The notes beneath the pieces were generated by a model. It did no database searches and was not told where the DNA came from. It worked only from the letters and a program-made list of their open reading frames with translations. This document shows, one piece after another, positions 25,966 through 34,906 of a stretch of DNA of 64,000 nucleotides. The position numbers and the translations under genes were made by a program. The stretch's first letter is position 1. Each line of letters begins with the position of its first letter. Location of the stretch: contig JAKSTN010000001.1 in NCBI GenBank assembly GCA_024402535.1, forward strand, positions 124,001 through 188,000. The letters run 5' to 3'. The DNA comes from Treponema sp. (lineage in GTDB: Bacteria > Spirochaetota > Spirochaetia > Treponematales > Treponemataceae).

Positions 25966-27564
25966 ATGAAAACCCGCATAGAAAGATTTTTTTTCAAACA
26001 GGCTAAGAAACACTGGCGCTTTATGCGAAGTTTTATTTACAATCGTATTCTTCTCTATATTCTGCTTATTCTTGTTCAGATTATGGCTTTTTCCACCATA
26101 TTTATCTGGGGACTGAAATCATTAAGCATTTACCTTGGTGGAAGCCTTGTACTTGCCACAGCATTCTTTATTTACCTTGTTAATTGCCCCGGAAAAATGG
26201 AATTCAAGGTAACATGGCTTCTTCCTGTAGTAATTGCCCCGCTTTTTGGCATTGTTCTTTACGTAATTTTCCACACAAATACAGGCGGAAAAGCATTAAA
26301 TAAAACCCTTCAAAAAACAAAAAAAGATTCAAACCCGGTTCTTCTGGAAAACACAAAAAAACTCCGTGCCTTTGAAGAAAAAAATCCAATAAGTGATTTT
26401 TCTGCCTATATGAGGAACATTGGAGCTTATCCGTCTTATTCGGAAAGCCATTTGGAATATTATCCGGGCGGAGAGTTTTTTGTAAAAGATCTGATTAAAG
26501 AACTGAAAAAAGCAAAACATTTTATTTTTATAGAATTTTTCATTATCAGTGCCGATGAATCCTGGCTTGAAATTGTTGATATTCTGAAGGAAAAAGCTGC
26601 ACAGGGAGTTGAAGTCCGCATTCTTTATGATGCCGTTGGTTCTGTTTTTTCTGCCACAAAAGCACATCAGGAATTCCTGCAGGACGCCGGCATAAAATCA
26701 AAAATCTTTCTCCCACTGGCTCCAGTTTTTGCCACACACCAGAATAATCGTGATCATAGAAAAATAGTTGTGATTGACGGCAAAACTGCGTTTACTGGCG
26801 GCGTTAATATTTCTTCAGAATATTTCAACCGCGTTCAGAAACGATTCAAATACTGGAAAGATACAGCCATAAAAATTCAGGGGGAAGCAGTAAAAACTTT
26901 TACTGCGATGTTCCTTCAAGGATGGAATATTTTTTCTAAGGAAACTGAAGATTATGCAAAATATATTTGTATGACAAAAAACAGCCGGATTCCACAAAAT
27001 AAAACTTCAAACCGCAAGGGCATCATAATCCCATACGGCGACGATGCATATAACAATGAAGACATTGCTGAAAACACCTACTCATATATTCTGAGCCATT
27101 CAAAAAAATATGTTCACATTACTACACCTTATGTAATGATTGATACAGTCCTTATGAATGAGCTTTTATTTGCCGCGCACCGCGACGTTGAAGTTTCGAT
27201 CATAGTTCCATCAAAACCTGATCATTTCATTTCTTTCTGCATCGGAAAAACATTTCTTAAAGATTTAATTGATGGAGGCGTGAAAGTTTTCACTTACAAT
27301 GATGGCTTTATTCACGCAAAGAATTTTACAAGCGATGATATCATGGCGACTGTAGGTTCGGTGAACCTTGATTACCGAAGTTTCTTTCATCATTTTGAAT
27401 GCGGTCTGTTTATGTATGATTGTGAAGTGATTAAAAAGATTGAGGACGACTTCCAGGAAACGCTGCAGCATTCTACTGAAATGACCGGGGAGACATATAA
27501 AAAACTCTCACCATTCATCCGCTTTGTCGGAAGAATAATGAGAGTTTTTGCACCGATTATGTAA
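25966..27564 (+). CDS. cls: Cardiolipin synthase-like phospholipase D family protein
   Basis: 532 residues from ATG 25966; the longer open frame would start inside the divergent gene. Two or three N-terminal membrane spans (about residues 20-100) precede two HxKxxxxD active-site motifs: HRKIVVID with His264 and HAKNFTSDD with His450. This is the layout of cardiolipin synthase A/ClsA, which condenses two phosphatidylglycerols or related lipids at the inner membrane. The CDP-alcohol substrate range is not readable from sequence. Leaderless-type promoter; convergent with the YD-like gene. Confidence 0.87.
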   Translation: MKTRIERFFFKQAKKHWRFMRSFIYNRILLYILLILVQIMAFSTIFIWGLKSLSIYLGGSLVLATAFFIYLVNCPGKMEFKVTWLLPVVIAPLFGIVLYVIFHTNTGGKALNKTLQKTKKDSNPVLLENTKKLRAFEEKNPISDFSAYMRNIGAYPSYSESHLEYYPGGEFFVKDLIKELKKAKHFIFIEFFIISADESWLEIVDILKEKAAQGVEVRILYDAVGSVFSATKAHQEFLQDAGIKSKIFLPLAPVFATHQNNRDHRKIVVIDGKTAFTGGVNISSEYFNRVQKRFKYWKDTAIKIQGEAVKTFTAMFLQGWNIFSKETEDYAKYICMTKNSRIPQNKTSNRKGIIIPYGDDAYNNEDIAENTYSYILSHSKKYVHITTPYVMIDTVLMNELLFAAHRDVEVSIIVPSKPDHFISFCIGKTFLKDLIDGGVKVFTYNDGFIHAKNFTSDDIMATVGSVNLDYRSFFHHFECGLFMYDCEVIKKIEDDFQETLQHSTEMTGETYKKLSPFIRFVGRIMRVFAPIM

Positions 27565-27583
27565 TCTGCTTAATACAGAAAAC

Positions 27584-28420
27584 TTAGAATGTGTATGTGT
27601 ATTCAGCCATGTAAACAAGTTCGTTTACAGTGCCACCAAATTTTTCAGCAATGTTATAGTCCGATACTTTTGAAATACATTCTTTATCATCATATTTAAT
27701 GATAATACGTTCACAAACTTTATTTCCGCCTTCAAGAACGTTATATAAGGTAATTTCTGTAAGAAGGCCTGCAGCTGAATAACGGAACACGCATTGCTTT
27801 GCTCCTTCAAGTGTGTCTAAAGTTGTAATAGTGTCGATTTTTCCGTCATCTTTATAAGTGTAGATTGTTTCAGAATCCAGAGCGCCGTCGGCAAGATAAT
27901 TGCATTCTTTTGAAATACGACCATTTTCATCATATTTGTTGATTGTTTTCCATGCCAGTGCACCGCGTGCATCATAGCCTGTTTCATCAACCAGAAGATT
28001 ATTGTCATATTTGTAAATTGTTTTATTTTTCAGATTTCCATCGGCATCATAGTCGTTGGCTTCTGTCTTTGCCCCCTTCTTGTAAACAAAATCTGTTTTC
28101 CAGATAAGTTCATTATTGGCACCATAAAGAGTCTGATTCAGAATATTTCCCATTGAATCGTATGTTGTCTTTACTGTATTTTCCAGACTTCCGCGTGGTG
28201 AATACTGAACTGATTCTGCATCATTACCTGCAGCATCAATTGTATGAGTAACTTTGCCTGTAATTGTTTTAAAATAATCACCGAATTTTGTTGCGATTGA
28301 ATATTCTGTGCATGTGTACGATTTTACGCCGTTTTTAAGCGGAACATAATCCATAACATCAAGACCGAAAACTGATAAACTCAAAGATGCTGCAAAGACT
28401 ACAGCCAGGATTCTTTTCAT
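27584..28420 (-). CDS. Exported YD-repeat-like protein
   Basis: 278 residues with a signal peptide (MKRILAVVFAASLSLSVFG). The mature part is a series of short beta units of the YDxxGNL and YDARGALAWKTINKYDENG type, which are single RHS/YD-like repeats without the RHS core motif or a toxin tail. It is probably a small surface or periplasmic beta protein that binds carbohydrate or a partner. Specific function not known. GGAGG precedes the ATG. It is a monocistronic minus-strand gene. Confidence 0.65.
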   Translation of the reverse strand: MKRILAVVFAASLSLSVFGLDVMDYVPLKNGVKSYTCTEYSIATKFGDYFKTITGKVTHTIDAAGNDAESVQYSPRGSLENTVKTTYDSMGNILNQTLYGANNELIWKTDFVYKKGAKTEANDYDADGNLKNKTIYKYDNNLLVDETGYDARGALAWKTINKYDENGRISKECNYLADGALDSETIYTYKDDGKIDTITTLDTLEGAKQCVFRYSAAGLLTEITLYNVLEGGNKVCERIIIKYDDKECISKVSDYNIAEKFGGTVNELVYMAEYTYTF

Positions 28421-28524
28421 ATCAAACCTCCAGAGTAATTCTAAAAATTATCTATTATCTCTAATTATAATATCGAATGCTTTATTCTGATAGTTAATTT
28501 ATTTCTGCGGGAAAAACTAAAATC

Positions 28525-28533
28525 TGTTATACT
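28525..28533 (+). promoter_or_regulatory. Extended -10 promoter, leaderless
   Basis: TGTTATACT ends 7 bases before the ATG at 28541. No ribosome-binding site. Confidence 0.5.
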
Positions 28534-28540
28534 TCCCAAT

Positions 28541-29380
28541 ATGACACCGGAACAGTTCAAGGCATTTTCATCCTTCAGAGATGATTTCAAAAGAAAGATT
28601 TCAGAATGGTCGCGTTTTAACGCCGATCTGATTTCCCTCCAGGAAGCAGCTGCCGCAAAAGGAAGCAAATCGGGAACTGCTGATTACAAAATAGAAACTC
28701 CTGTGTGCTACAACACTACTCTAGATGAAGTGACAGAAAATGATGACATCAAACTGATTGTTATTGGTGATAATCCCGGGAAAAATGAACAGCTGGAAAA
28801 GAACCGCCGTTACCTTGTTGGGCTTGCGGGAAAACTTGGAGAAAAATTCTTTGCTGAAAACCCTGAACTTGCCACAGATTTCCGTAAAAATGTGATTATT
28901 CTGAACAAAACTCCGGTACATTCCGCCAGAACCGAACACCTTCATTATATAATCAAAAACGGAAGCCCCGAAATTGCAGAGCTGATTCAGGAAAGTCAGC
29001 TGTGGATGGCAGAAGCCACTGCCCGCCTGCACATGGCATTGTGTCAGGGCGCTGCCACGGCGTCACAGTCCGCTACCACGGCGTCACAATCCGCCCCGCA
29101 AAATAATCTTTCCTTATCACAAGGCGGCCTGCCCCAGCTCTGGCTCGTCGGCTATGCGGAGCTTAAAGGAAAAGGCCTTTTTCTGCCCTACCGGGACACC
29201 CTGCTGGAAACGTACCAGAAAGCAGGCCGCCAGGACCTGTTCACACAGACCGTTTTCACTTACCAGCACTTTTCCATGAACCGCTTCACAATAGACCTTG
29301 CTGCTTTCCGAAAATCCTCCATAGAAAAGGACCTTTCTGATTTAGGCTCACTTCACCGAAAAGAGATTTTTGGAGTATAA
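28541..29380 (+). CDS. Uracil-DNA glycosylase superfamily-like protein
   Basis: 279 residues. The fold hints are IGDNPGKNEQ (the GxDPG-like water-activating loop of the UDG superfamily), the ILNKTPVHS strand, WLVGYAELKGKG and the C-terminal YQHFSMNRF in place of the HPSP-type leucine loop. It would act on deaminated bases in DNA, but the motif variation makes the exact family uncertain. A 42-bp direct duplication in the middle encodes ATASQSATTASQSA, a flexible linker. It ends 10 bp upstream of the ptsI ATG, overlapping its promoter. Confidence 0.6.
   Translation: MTPEQFKAFSSFRDDFKRKISEWSRFNADLISLQEAAAAKGSKSGTADYKIETPVCYNTTLDEVTENDDIKLIVIGDNPGKNEQLEKNRRYLVGLAGKLGEKFFAENPELATDFRKNVIILNKTPVHSARTEHLHYIIKNGSPEIAELIQESQLWMAEATARLHMALCQGAATASQSATTASQSAPQNNLSLSQGGLPQLWLVGYAELKGKGLFLPYRDTLLETYQKAGRQDLFTQTVFTYQHFSMNRFTIDLAAFRKSSIEKDLSDLGSLHRKEIFGV
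29051..29092 (+). repeat. 21-bp tandem duplication in the UDG-like gene
   Basis: Two copies of GCTGCCACGGCGTCACAGTC-like sequence (29051-29071 and 29072-29092) differing at two positions. They are in frame and add a seven-residue A/T-S-Q-S unit. G+C is higher than in the gene around it. Confidence 0.85.
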
Positions 29381-29381
29381 T
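29352..29381 (+). promoter_or_regulatory. ptsI promoter inside the end of the upstream gene
   Basis: TTCACC (29352-29357), 18-bp spacer, TATAAT (29376-29381) and ATG at 29391. The -10 overlaps the stop codon of the UDG-like gene. The leader would be only about three bases. Confidence 0.5.
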
Positions 29382-29390
29382 AGAAACATT

Positions 29391-31124
29391 ATGGAAGTAT
29401 TTCTTGGTATATCTGCCGCCGACGGTGTCGGAATCGGTACAGCTTTTGTTATTCCGGAGCCGGTAAAACGCGCAATCCCACATCACAGAATAAAGATTGA
29501 CCAGCTGAATAAAGGCTGGACCCGCTTTGAACAGGCAGTTCAGGCTGTTACCCTTGATCTTGGCGACCATCTGGAAACACTTTCCAAAACTGATGAACAG
29601 GACAAAATCCAGCGGGAAGTTTTTGAAACTTACATTCTTATGCTGGGAGACCCTGTCTTCCTTAAAGAAGTAAAACAATTCTACGAAAAAGAACAATTCA
29701 ATATTGAATACGCAGTTCAGTTTAAAGCAGAAGAATATGCCGCCCGCCTGCGCAATGCCGGTAACGATTACCTGGCAGAACGCGCAAAAGACATTACTGA
29801 TGTCTTCGGCATGGTTCTGGACGAAATGCTGGACATTCATCCTTTTGATATCAGCAGTGTACCTGACGGATCTGTAATTGTTGCAAAATCTTTAAGTTCT
29901 GCTGACACAATTATTCTTTCAAAAAGAAAAATCTGCGGACTTGCCCTGACAGAAGGCGGCGTTTCAAGCCACGTAGTTATTCTTGCAAGAAACTACGGCA
30001 TTCCAACTGTTGTAGGCCTTGAAGATATCAGTAAAAAAATCACAACTGGAGAAACCCTTATTGTTGATGGCGGTGGCGCTGAAATTCTCCAGAGCCCTGA
30101 CAAAAGTACAATCGCCGACTACAAAGCAAAAATCCGCGCGGAACAGCAGCATAAGCTGTCCCTGCGTGCATTTCTGGACAAACCTGCCGTTACAAAAGAC
30201 GGAACTCTTTTCAAGCTCATGGCAAACATCGGTACTCCGGAAGAAGCTGAAATTGCCAAGGCCGAAGGTGCCGACGGCATCGGACTTTTCCGTACAGAAT
30301 TCCTTTATATGAGCACCCAGGGCGTTTCCATGAATGCTGCCGCCAGAACCTTTAGCGAAGAAACTCAGTTCAAAGCTTACAAACAGGTTCTGGAAACTAT
30401 GGAAGGAAAACCTGTTACAATCCGCACTCTGGACGCCGGTGGTGACAAAATCATCAACGCAGTTGATATTCCGCTTACAGAAGAAAAGAATCCTCTTATG
30501 GGACTTCGCGCCGTGCGTCTGAGCCTGGCTTATCCTCAGGTTTTCAAGACACAGCTCCGCGCCCTTTTCCGTTCCAGCGTTTACGGAAACCTGCGCATCA
30601 TGCTGCCACTTATTTCAAGTCAGACTCAGGTAAAACAGTGTCTGGATATTATAGAAGAAGTAAAAGCACAGCTTAGGGAAGAAGGCATTCCTTTCAAAGA
30701 AGACGTTCCTGTAGGAATCATGGTAGAAACCGCTTCTGCCGCCATTACTTCTGACTGTCTGGCTCAGGTCAGCGATTTCTTCAGCCTTGGAACAAACGAC
30801 CTGACTCAGTACACTCTGGGCATTGACCGTGAAAATCAGCACGTTGCCGATTTATACAATGAATTCAATCTGGCCGTTCTGCGCCTTATCAACCTGACTT
30901 ACTCAAATGCTACTGCCGCAGGAAAACCTGTTTCAGTCTGTGGTGAAATGGCAGGACGCCGTGACAGCATCATGGTTCTTGGCGGTATGGGAATCCGAAA
31001 CCTTTCCATGAGTCCAAAAATGATTTCCCAGACAAAAGAACTTCTGTCCCGTTTTACCATTCAGGAACTTGAATCAATTTCTGCAAAGCACCTGAGCAAT
31101 GTGTGGGATCAGCTGAACACCTAG
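29391..31124 (+). CDS. ptsI: PTS phosphoenolpyruvate-protein phosphotransferase (enzyme I)
   Basis: 577 residues. Transfers phosphate from PEP to HPr, in the cytoplasm. The N-terminal swivelling domain has GGVSSHVVILARNYGIPTVVG with the phosphorylated His194. The C-terminal PEP-binding barrel has GADGIGLFRTEFLYM, IRTLDAGGDK, VGIMVETASAA and FFSLGTNDLTQYTLGIDREN. CGEMAGR carries the catalytic Cys. No ptsH or EII genes are adjacent, and in spirochaetes the PTS may be mainly regulatory. ATG 29391 was chosen over an upstream codon because of the family start (VFLGISAADGVGIG). Confidence 0.95.
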   Translation: MEVFLGISAADGVGIGTAFVIPEPVKRAIPHHRIKIDQLNKGWTRFEQAVQAVTLDLGDHLETLSKTDEQDKIQREVFETYILMLGDPVFLKEVKQFYEKEQFNIEYAVQFKAEEYAARLRNAGNDYLAERAKDITDVFGMVLDEMLDIHPFDISSVPDGSVIVAKSLSSADTIILSKRKICGLALTEGGVSSHVVILARNYGIPTVVGLEDISKKITTGETLIVDGGGAEILQSPDKSTIADYKAKIRAEQQHKLSLRAFLDKPAVTKDGTLFKLMANIGTPEEAEIAKAEGADGIGLFRTEFLYMSTQGVSMNAAARTFSEETQFKAYKQVLETMEGKPVTIRTLDAGGDKIINAVDIPLTEEKNPLMGLRAVRLSLAYPQVFKTQLRALFRSSVYGNLRIMLPLISSQTQVKQCLDIIEEVKAQLREEGIPFKEDVPVGIMVETASAAITSDCLAQVSDFFSLGTNDLTQYTLGIDRENQHVADLYNEFNLAVLRLINLTYSNATAAGKPVSVCGEMAGRRDSIMVLGGMGIRNLSMSPKMISQTKELLSRFTIQELESISAKHLSNVWDQLNT

Positions 31125-31163
31125 GGGATTTCCCCAAATTTTCAGAACATTCAAAAGCTTTTA

Positions 31164-31193
31164 TTGACACATATCCTCTCCATAAAACATAAT
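31164..31193 (+). promoter_or_regulatory. Promoter of small lipoprotein gene
   Basis: TTGACA (31164-31169, perfect -35), 18-bp spacer, CATAAT (31188-31193). A ~25-base leader with AAGGAG before ATG 31227 follows, unlike the leaderless genes nearby. Confidence 0.65.
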
Positions 31194-31226
31194 TTTATAT
31201 ATACGTAATAGTATAAGGAGAGAATC

Positions 31227-31514
31227 ATGATAAAATTTAAAACTCTTTTATTAACACTTGCTGCATCATCAGTATTACTGTTCTCAGCATGTGTTAATAA
31301 CCCGAACGCACCGTTAGGACCTTCAGACTCTGCTGAAGGTGCAACTTCAGGAAACACAAATCAGCAGGAAAATACCACCTCATCAAATTCCGATACAGAA
31401 AAACCTTCTAACGAAAATCCAACTAAACAAACGGAGCACCTCAAGGAAATTAGAAAAACTAAATATTATAGTTTTTCAAGGTTTTCACAGAAAATCTCCA
31501 TTTTTCTATATTGA
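31227..31514 (+). pseudogene. Truncated lipoprotein, paralogue of the next gene
   Basis: 95 codons. Residues 1-30 (signal peptide, lipobox LFSAC) closely resemble the start of the following lipoprotein (LVFSAC), followed by a Ser/Asn/Thr-rich tether. The chain then ends in an unlike tail (FSRFSQKISIFLY) that reads into the promoter of the next gene. It has a good promoter and AAGGAG, so it may still be expressed as a short lipoprotein. It is best read as a duplicated 5' end that has lost its domain. Confidence 0.55.
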
Positions 31515-31570
31515 TAGTATATCTATCACATCGCTATAATTTCTCAATACTTTTTTTTAAGGAGACTATT

Positions 31571-33502
31571 TTGAAAAGAGTAAAATCTTTACTTTTCGCA
31601 CTTACTGCTGCTTCCACATTAGTGTTCTCAGCATGTGTTTTTGATCCATACGGACGTTTACCTGAAAACAAACCTCAGTCAGATACTCCATCATCGGGAC
31701 TTACTGATAATAAACCAACTGGAAATCCAGACGAAACTCCAGACGCTGTTGCAGATTATGTAGGAACCTGGGTTACAGAAGACGGATATGACAAAATCCA
31801 GTTCACTTCAGACGGTGAATTCAAAATGGCCGAAATAGAACAGGACAATGACGGCAACTGTTCTGCCATTTATTTCAAAGGAACTTACACTGTAAAAGAC
31901 AATGTAATTACAGGAAACGGTAACGCTGTTAGTTTTGATAATGAAGGCTGGTTTACAAAAGCAGACCTTCCTTCAGATTTTTCACCAGACGCAGAACTTA
32001 CAGACTTAGGCAATCTCTTTTATTTAATGTTCTATCAGATGCTGGAATCAGTTAAAGAACTCAAATGGAACTACACTGTTTCAGAAAATACACTGGTTCT
32101 TTCCATGCCAGATGAAAACAGCAATCCAGTTTCTGTAACATATACAAAATCTGCCAGCGACGACATGACCATAGAAGTTCCAGAAGGTCCAGCCCCAGAG
32201 GGCCCAACTCCAAATGCGCCTAACGACTCAGAAGATCCAGACAATGACACAACTGGTTCAGATGACGATTCAGATAATGATGCAGATGCCTCAGATCCAA
32301 TCAATCCAGATGAAGACACAACAGAAGACAATCCAGAAGACTCATCTGATGCAGACAACGATTCAAATGATGATGCAGATGAACCAGGAGATACAGAAGG
32401 TCCAGACGCAGGTAACGGCGATTCAGACAATGACTCAGGAGATACAGACGAACCTGCTGACTCTCCAGCTGATGGACAAAATCCACTTAAAGACTACAGC
32501 TTCAAGCCAATCCCTGCCCCAGTTCTTCCAGCAACAACTGGAACTACAGATTTTCCATTTGAAACAGGAGTAATATATAATTTTTCCAGAAATGGAGAGA
32601 GTATAATATTCGATAACAACGGTCGTGCTTTTTATCATGAATCCGAACATTCTGTATATGAATTAAGCTACACTGTAGATGCCGCAAACAACTGTTTCTA
32701 TACAAAAATAACAAAAGTGCCATTTAGTTCTAGTATGGACAGCCGTCCAGAAATGCGCACATATGAAGATATCATTTCTTACTTCAAAGATATTCTTTCA
32801 AGTAAAACTGTTTTCAGAGAAAACATAATTACAGATGAAACTAGAGATATGTTAATTGCTTCTATGTATTTTCTTGATACAGGAAATGAAAAACCTTCTG
32901 AAGCTGAGTTAGAAGAATATGCTAAAACTAAAACTGATAATGATTGTCTTAACTTCTTTATTCAGATGATGAGCATGGAAATGGGACTTGAAAATTCCCT
33001 GGAATTCGAAGAGTTCGCAAAAGCCCTCGTTAAAAACATGGAAGATACATACTATTATGAATTTAATCAGGTTTATAAATTCTCCTATTCTTATAACGAA
33101 CAGGATGAACTTATCATAGCAAAAGAATTCATTGAAGATTTCTCTTTTGAAAACCTTATTCCTTATGCATCTGTTGAATTAGTATCAGAAACAATAAATG
33201 GAGTATCCTTCTCAATGCATAACGGTAGTTTATCAATTAATATTCGCCACGACAGCTCTAATAGCTCTGGTCATAACTTTGAATACAAAAATATTGACGA
33301 AACTACACTTCACGTAGTTCATAATGGAAACTCAGAGCATAACGAACCTAGCTATGATTTATATCTTCCATACACCTTCACAGCACCAGTAAACAAAGAC
33401 GACACAGTACTTACAATTACTTACAAAGGTAATGACTACCACTTAAAGTATTATGACGATGTTTATAACAGTCCGAATTACAGAGAAGTAATTTCTAACT
33501 AA
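31571..33502 (+). CDS. Large Asp-rich lipoprotein starting at TTG
   Basis: 643 residues. The start is TTG 31571 with AAGGAG six bases upstream. The resulting MKRVKSLLFALTAASTLVFSAC is a normal lipoprotein signal peptide, while upstream in-frame codons would disrupt it. A domain at about residues 55-200 (YVGTWVTEDGYDKIQFTSDGEF...ITGNGNAVSF) looks like a lipocalin-type beta barrel seen in bacterial lipoproteins. A ~110-residue Asp/Glu/Pro-rich linker and a second beta-rich domain of ~320 residues follow. The surface role is unknown. The acidic linker may bind Ca2+. Followed by a strong terminator. Confidence 0.75.
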   Translation: MKRVKSLLFALTAASTLVFSACVFDPYGRLPENKPQSDTPSSGLTDNKPTGNPDETPDAVADYVGTWVTEDGYDKIQFTSDGEFKMAEIEQDNDGNCSAIYFKGTYTVKDNVITGNGNAVSFDNEGWFTKADLPSDFSPDAELTDLGNLFYLMFYQMLESVKELKWNYTVSENTLVLSMPDENSNPVSVTYTKSASDDMTIEVPEGPAPEGPTPNAPNDSEDPDNDTTGSDDDSDNDADASDPINPDEDTTEDNPEDSSDADNDSNDDADEPGDTEGPDAGNGDSDNDSGDTDEPADSPADGQNPLKDYSFKPIPAPVLPATTGTTDFPFETGVIYNFSRNGESIIFDNNGRAFYHESEHSVYELSYTVDAANNCFYTKITKVPFSSSMDSRPEMRTYEDIISYFKDILSSKTVFRENIITDETRDMLIASMYFLDTGNEKPSEAELEEYAKTKTDNDCLNFFIQMMSMEMGLENSLEFEEFAKALVKNMEDTYYYEFNQVYKFSYSYNEQDELIIAKEFIEDFSFENLIPYASVELVSETINGVSFSMHNGSLSINIRHDSSNSSGHNFEYKNIDETTLHVVHNGNSEHNEPSYDLYLPYTFTAPVNKDDTVLTITYKGNDYHLKYYDDVYNSPNYREVISN

Positions 33503-33532
33503 GATTTACTGATTCTATAAACAGGAAACAGG

Positions 33533-33570
33533 GCTGTCCCGCAAATACAATTTGTAGGACAGCTTTTTTT
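33533..33570 (+). terminator. Rho-independent terminator
   Basis: GCTGTCC (33533-33539) and GGACAGC (33557-33563) with a nested CAAAT/ATTTG stem inside, followed by seven T. Confidence 0.93.
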
Positions 33571-33571
33571 A

Positions 33572-34822
33572 TTAGAATCTCATGTTTATTACGGTAATAT
33601 CGTCTGGAAGCAGAGCGCGGCCTACCCACTCCGAAACTTTTGATTCCATATATTTCACTGATGTATAAGGATTCTGATCGTAAAGATCTTTAAAGAACTC
33701 TTTAGTATTTTCTTCTTCAAATCTTACGCCTTCATCATTTACCATGTCTGTAAGTCCATCTGAATAGAAATCAATCTGAAGACCAGCTGATATAGATACT
33801 TTGTAAACAGCCTTAACTTTTTCATTCAAAGCTTTTGTAACAGCGCCCATTCCAAACGGAGGCAATGTTGGTTTGATTGAAGCAATCTTTTTATTTCCAT
33901 TCTGATCCTGTTTTACAAGGAACGCATTTGTGTGGCCGCAGTTGAAAAGCTGAACATATCCTGCTGAATAATCCACAAAACAGATTGCACCTGTAATAAA
34001 GTTTCCCAAAGGAACAATTTCCTGAAGATATTTATCGAGCATTGAAATAATTTTTGCTGATGAAATATTGGTTCTATCCAGCTGCTTAAGCAATGTGAAG
34101 AAAGAACCTAAAGTAACTGTAAGAAGAGCTGCCGAAAAGTTTTTTCCTGAAACATCAAAACAACCTATAAAGAAACGGCCTTCCGAAAGTTTCTGAGAAA
34201 CATAAAAATCTCCGCCCACACTGTTTGCCATCTGATTATAAATGAGAACATCGAAAGGAAATTTGTTTTCAGTATTTTTTTCAAGAATATTCTTCTGAAT
34301 TGAAGCGGCTTTATCAAAATCCTGCTTTTTCAGTTCTTCAATTTTTTTATTAATTGCTTCCGCAGAAACAATGCCGTAAAAGGAACGATTATTATGAAGG
34401 ACTACAAAATTCTTTACATTTTTATTGATTGCAATTTCCAGAGCTTCTGCAGATATTTTTTCAAGGTAATCACCACAGTCAAGAATCAAAGGCGATTCAA
34501 CAACATATTCTCCACAGGTTTTTGAAACGAAACGCTTCAATGCGTTACTTGTAACCTGTTCAACAACATCCTTTTCAATTACACCGATTACATGATCATT
34601 TGATTCAACCGGAAGTGCTGTAAGTTCTGGCTGCTTACTGAATAATTCCAGGACATAATCCAGACCTGAATTAAAGGCAACAGGTTCAATCGATACGGCA
34701 ATTGAACCGACCTGTCTGTCAGTAAAAGTATTTTCAAGTCCTGTCTTTCTTACATCTGCATCACTTTTTTTTGAATTCCCCTCGTCTAAGAAGAACGATT
34801 CATCGAGTATTTCCTCGTCCAT
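33572..34822 (-). CDS. PP2C-type (SpoIIE/RsbU) serine phosphatase with CBS-like sensor
   Basis: 416 residues. The N-terminal ~170 residues hold a CBS pair (ELTALPVESNDHVIGVIEKD, then FVVLHNNRSFYGIVSAE), followed by a short coiled coil. The phosphatase domain shows SVGGDFYV, FIGCFDVSGKNFSAALLT and DFYSDGLTDMVND, all metal-binding Asp positions. Such proteins usually dephosphorylate anti-anti-sigma factors in partner-switching pathways. No STAS or anti-sigma gene is visible next to it. GGAG precedes the ATG. Confidence 0.87.
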   Translation of the reverse strand: MDEEILDESFFLDEGNSKKSDADVRKTGLENTFTDRQVGSIAVSIEPVAFNSGLDYVLELFSKQPELTALPVESNDHVIGVIEKDVVEQVTSNALKRFVSKTCGEYVVESPLILDCGDYLEKISAEALEIAINKNVKNFVVLHNNRSFYGIVSAEAINKKIEELKKQDFDKAASIQKNILEKNTENKFPFDVLIYNQMANSVGGDFYVSQKLSEGRFFIGCFDVSGKNFSAALLTVTLGSFFTLLKQLDRTNISSAKIISMLDKYLQEIVPLGNFITGAICFVDYSAGYVQLFNCGHTNAFLVKQDQNGNKKIASIKPTLPPFGMGAVTKALNEKVKAVYKVSISAGLQIDFYSDGLTDMVNDEGVRFEEENTKEFFKDLYDQNPYTSVKYMESKVSEWVGRALLPDDITVINMRF

Positions 34823-34906
34823 TTTTTACTCCATTAACTTTTGTTGTGTAAAGTAAAATAGAGTTTTCCTTCACTTAATATTGTAGTACGAAAACTAAAA
34901 AAAGTG

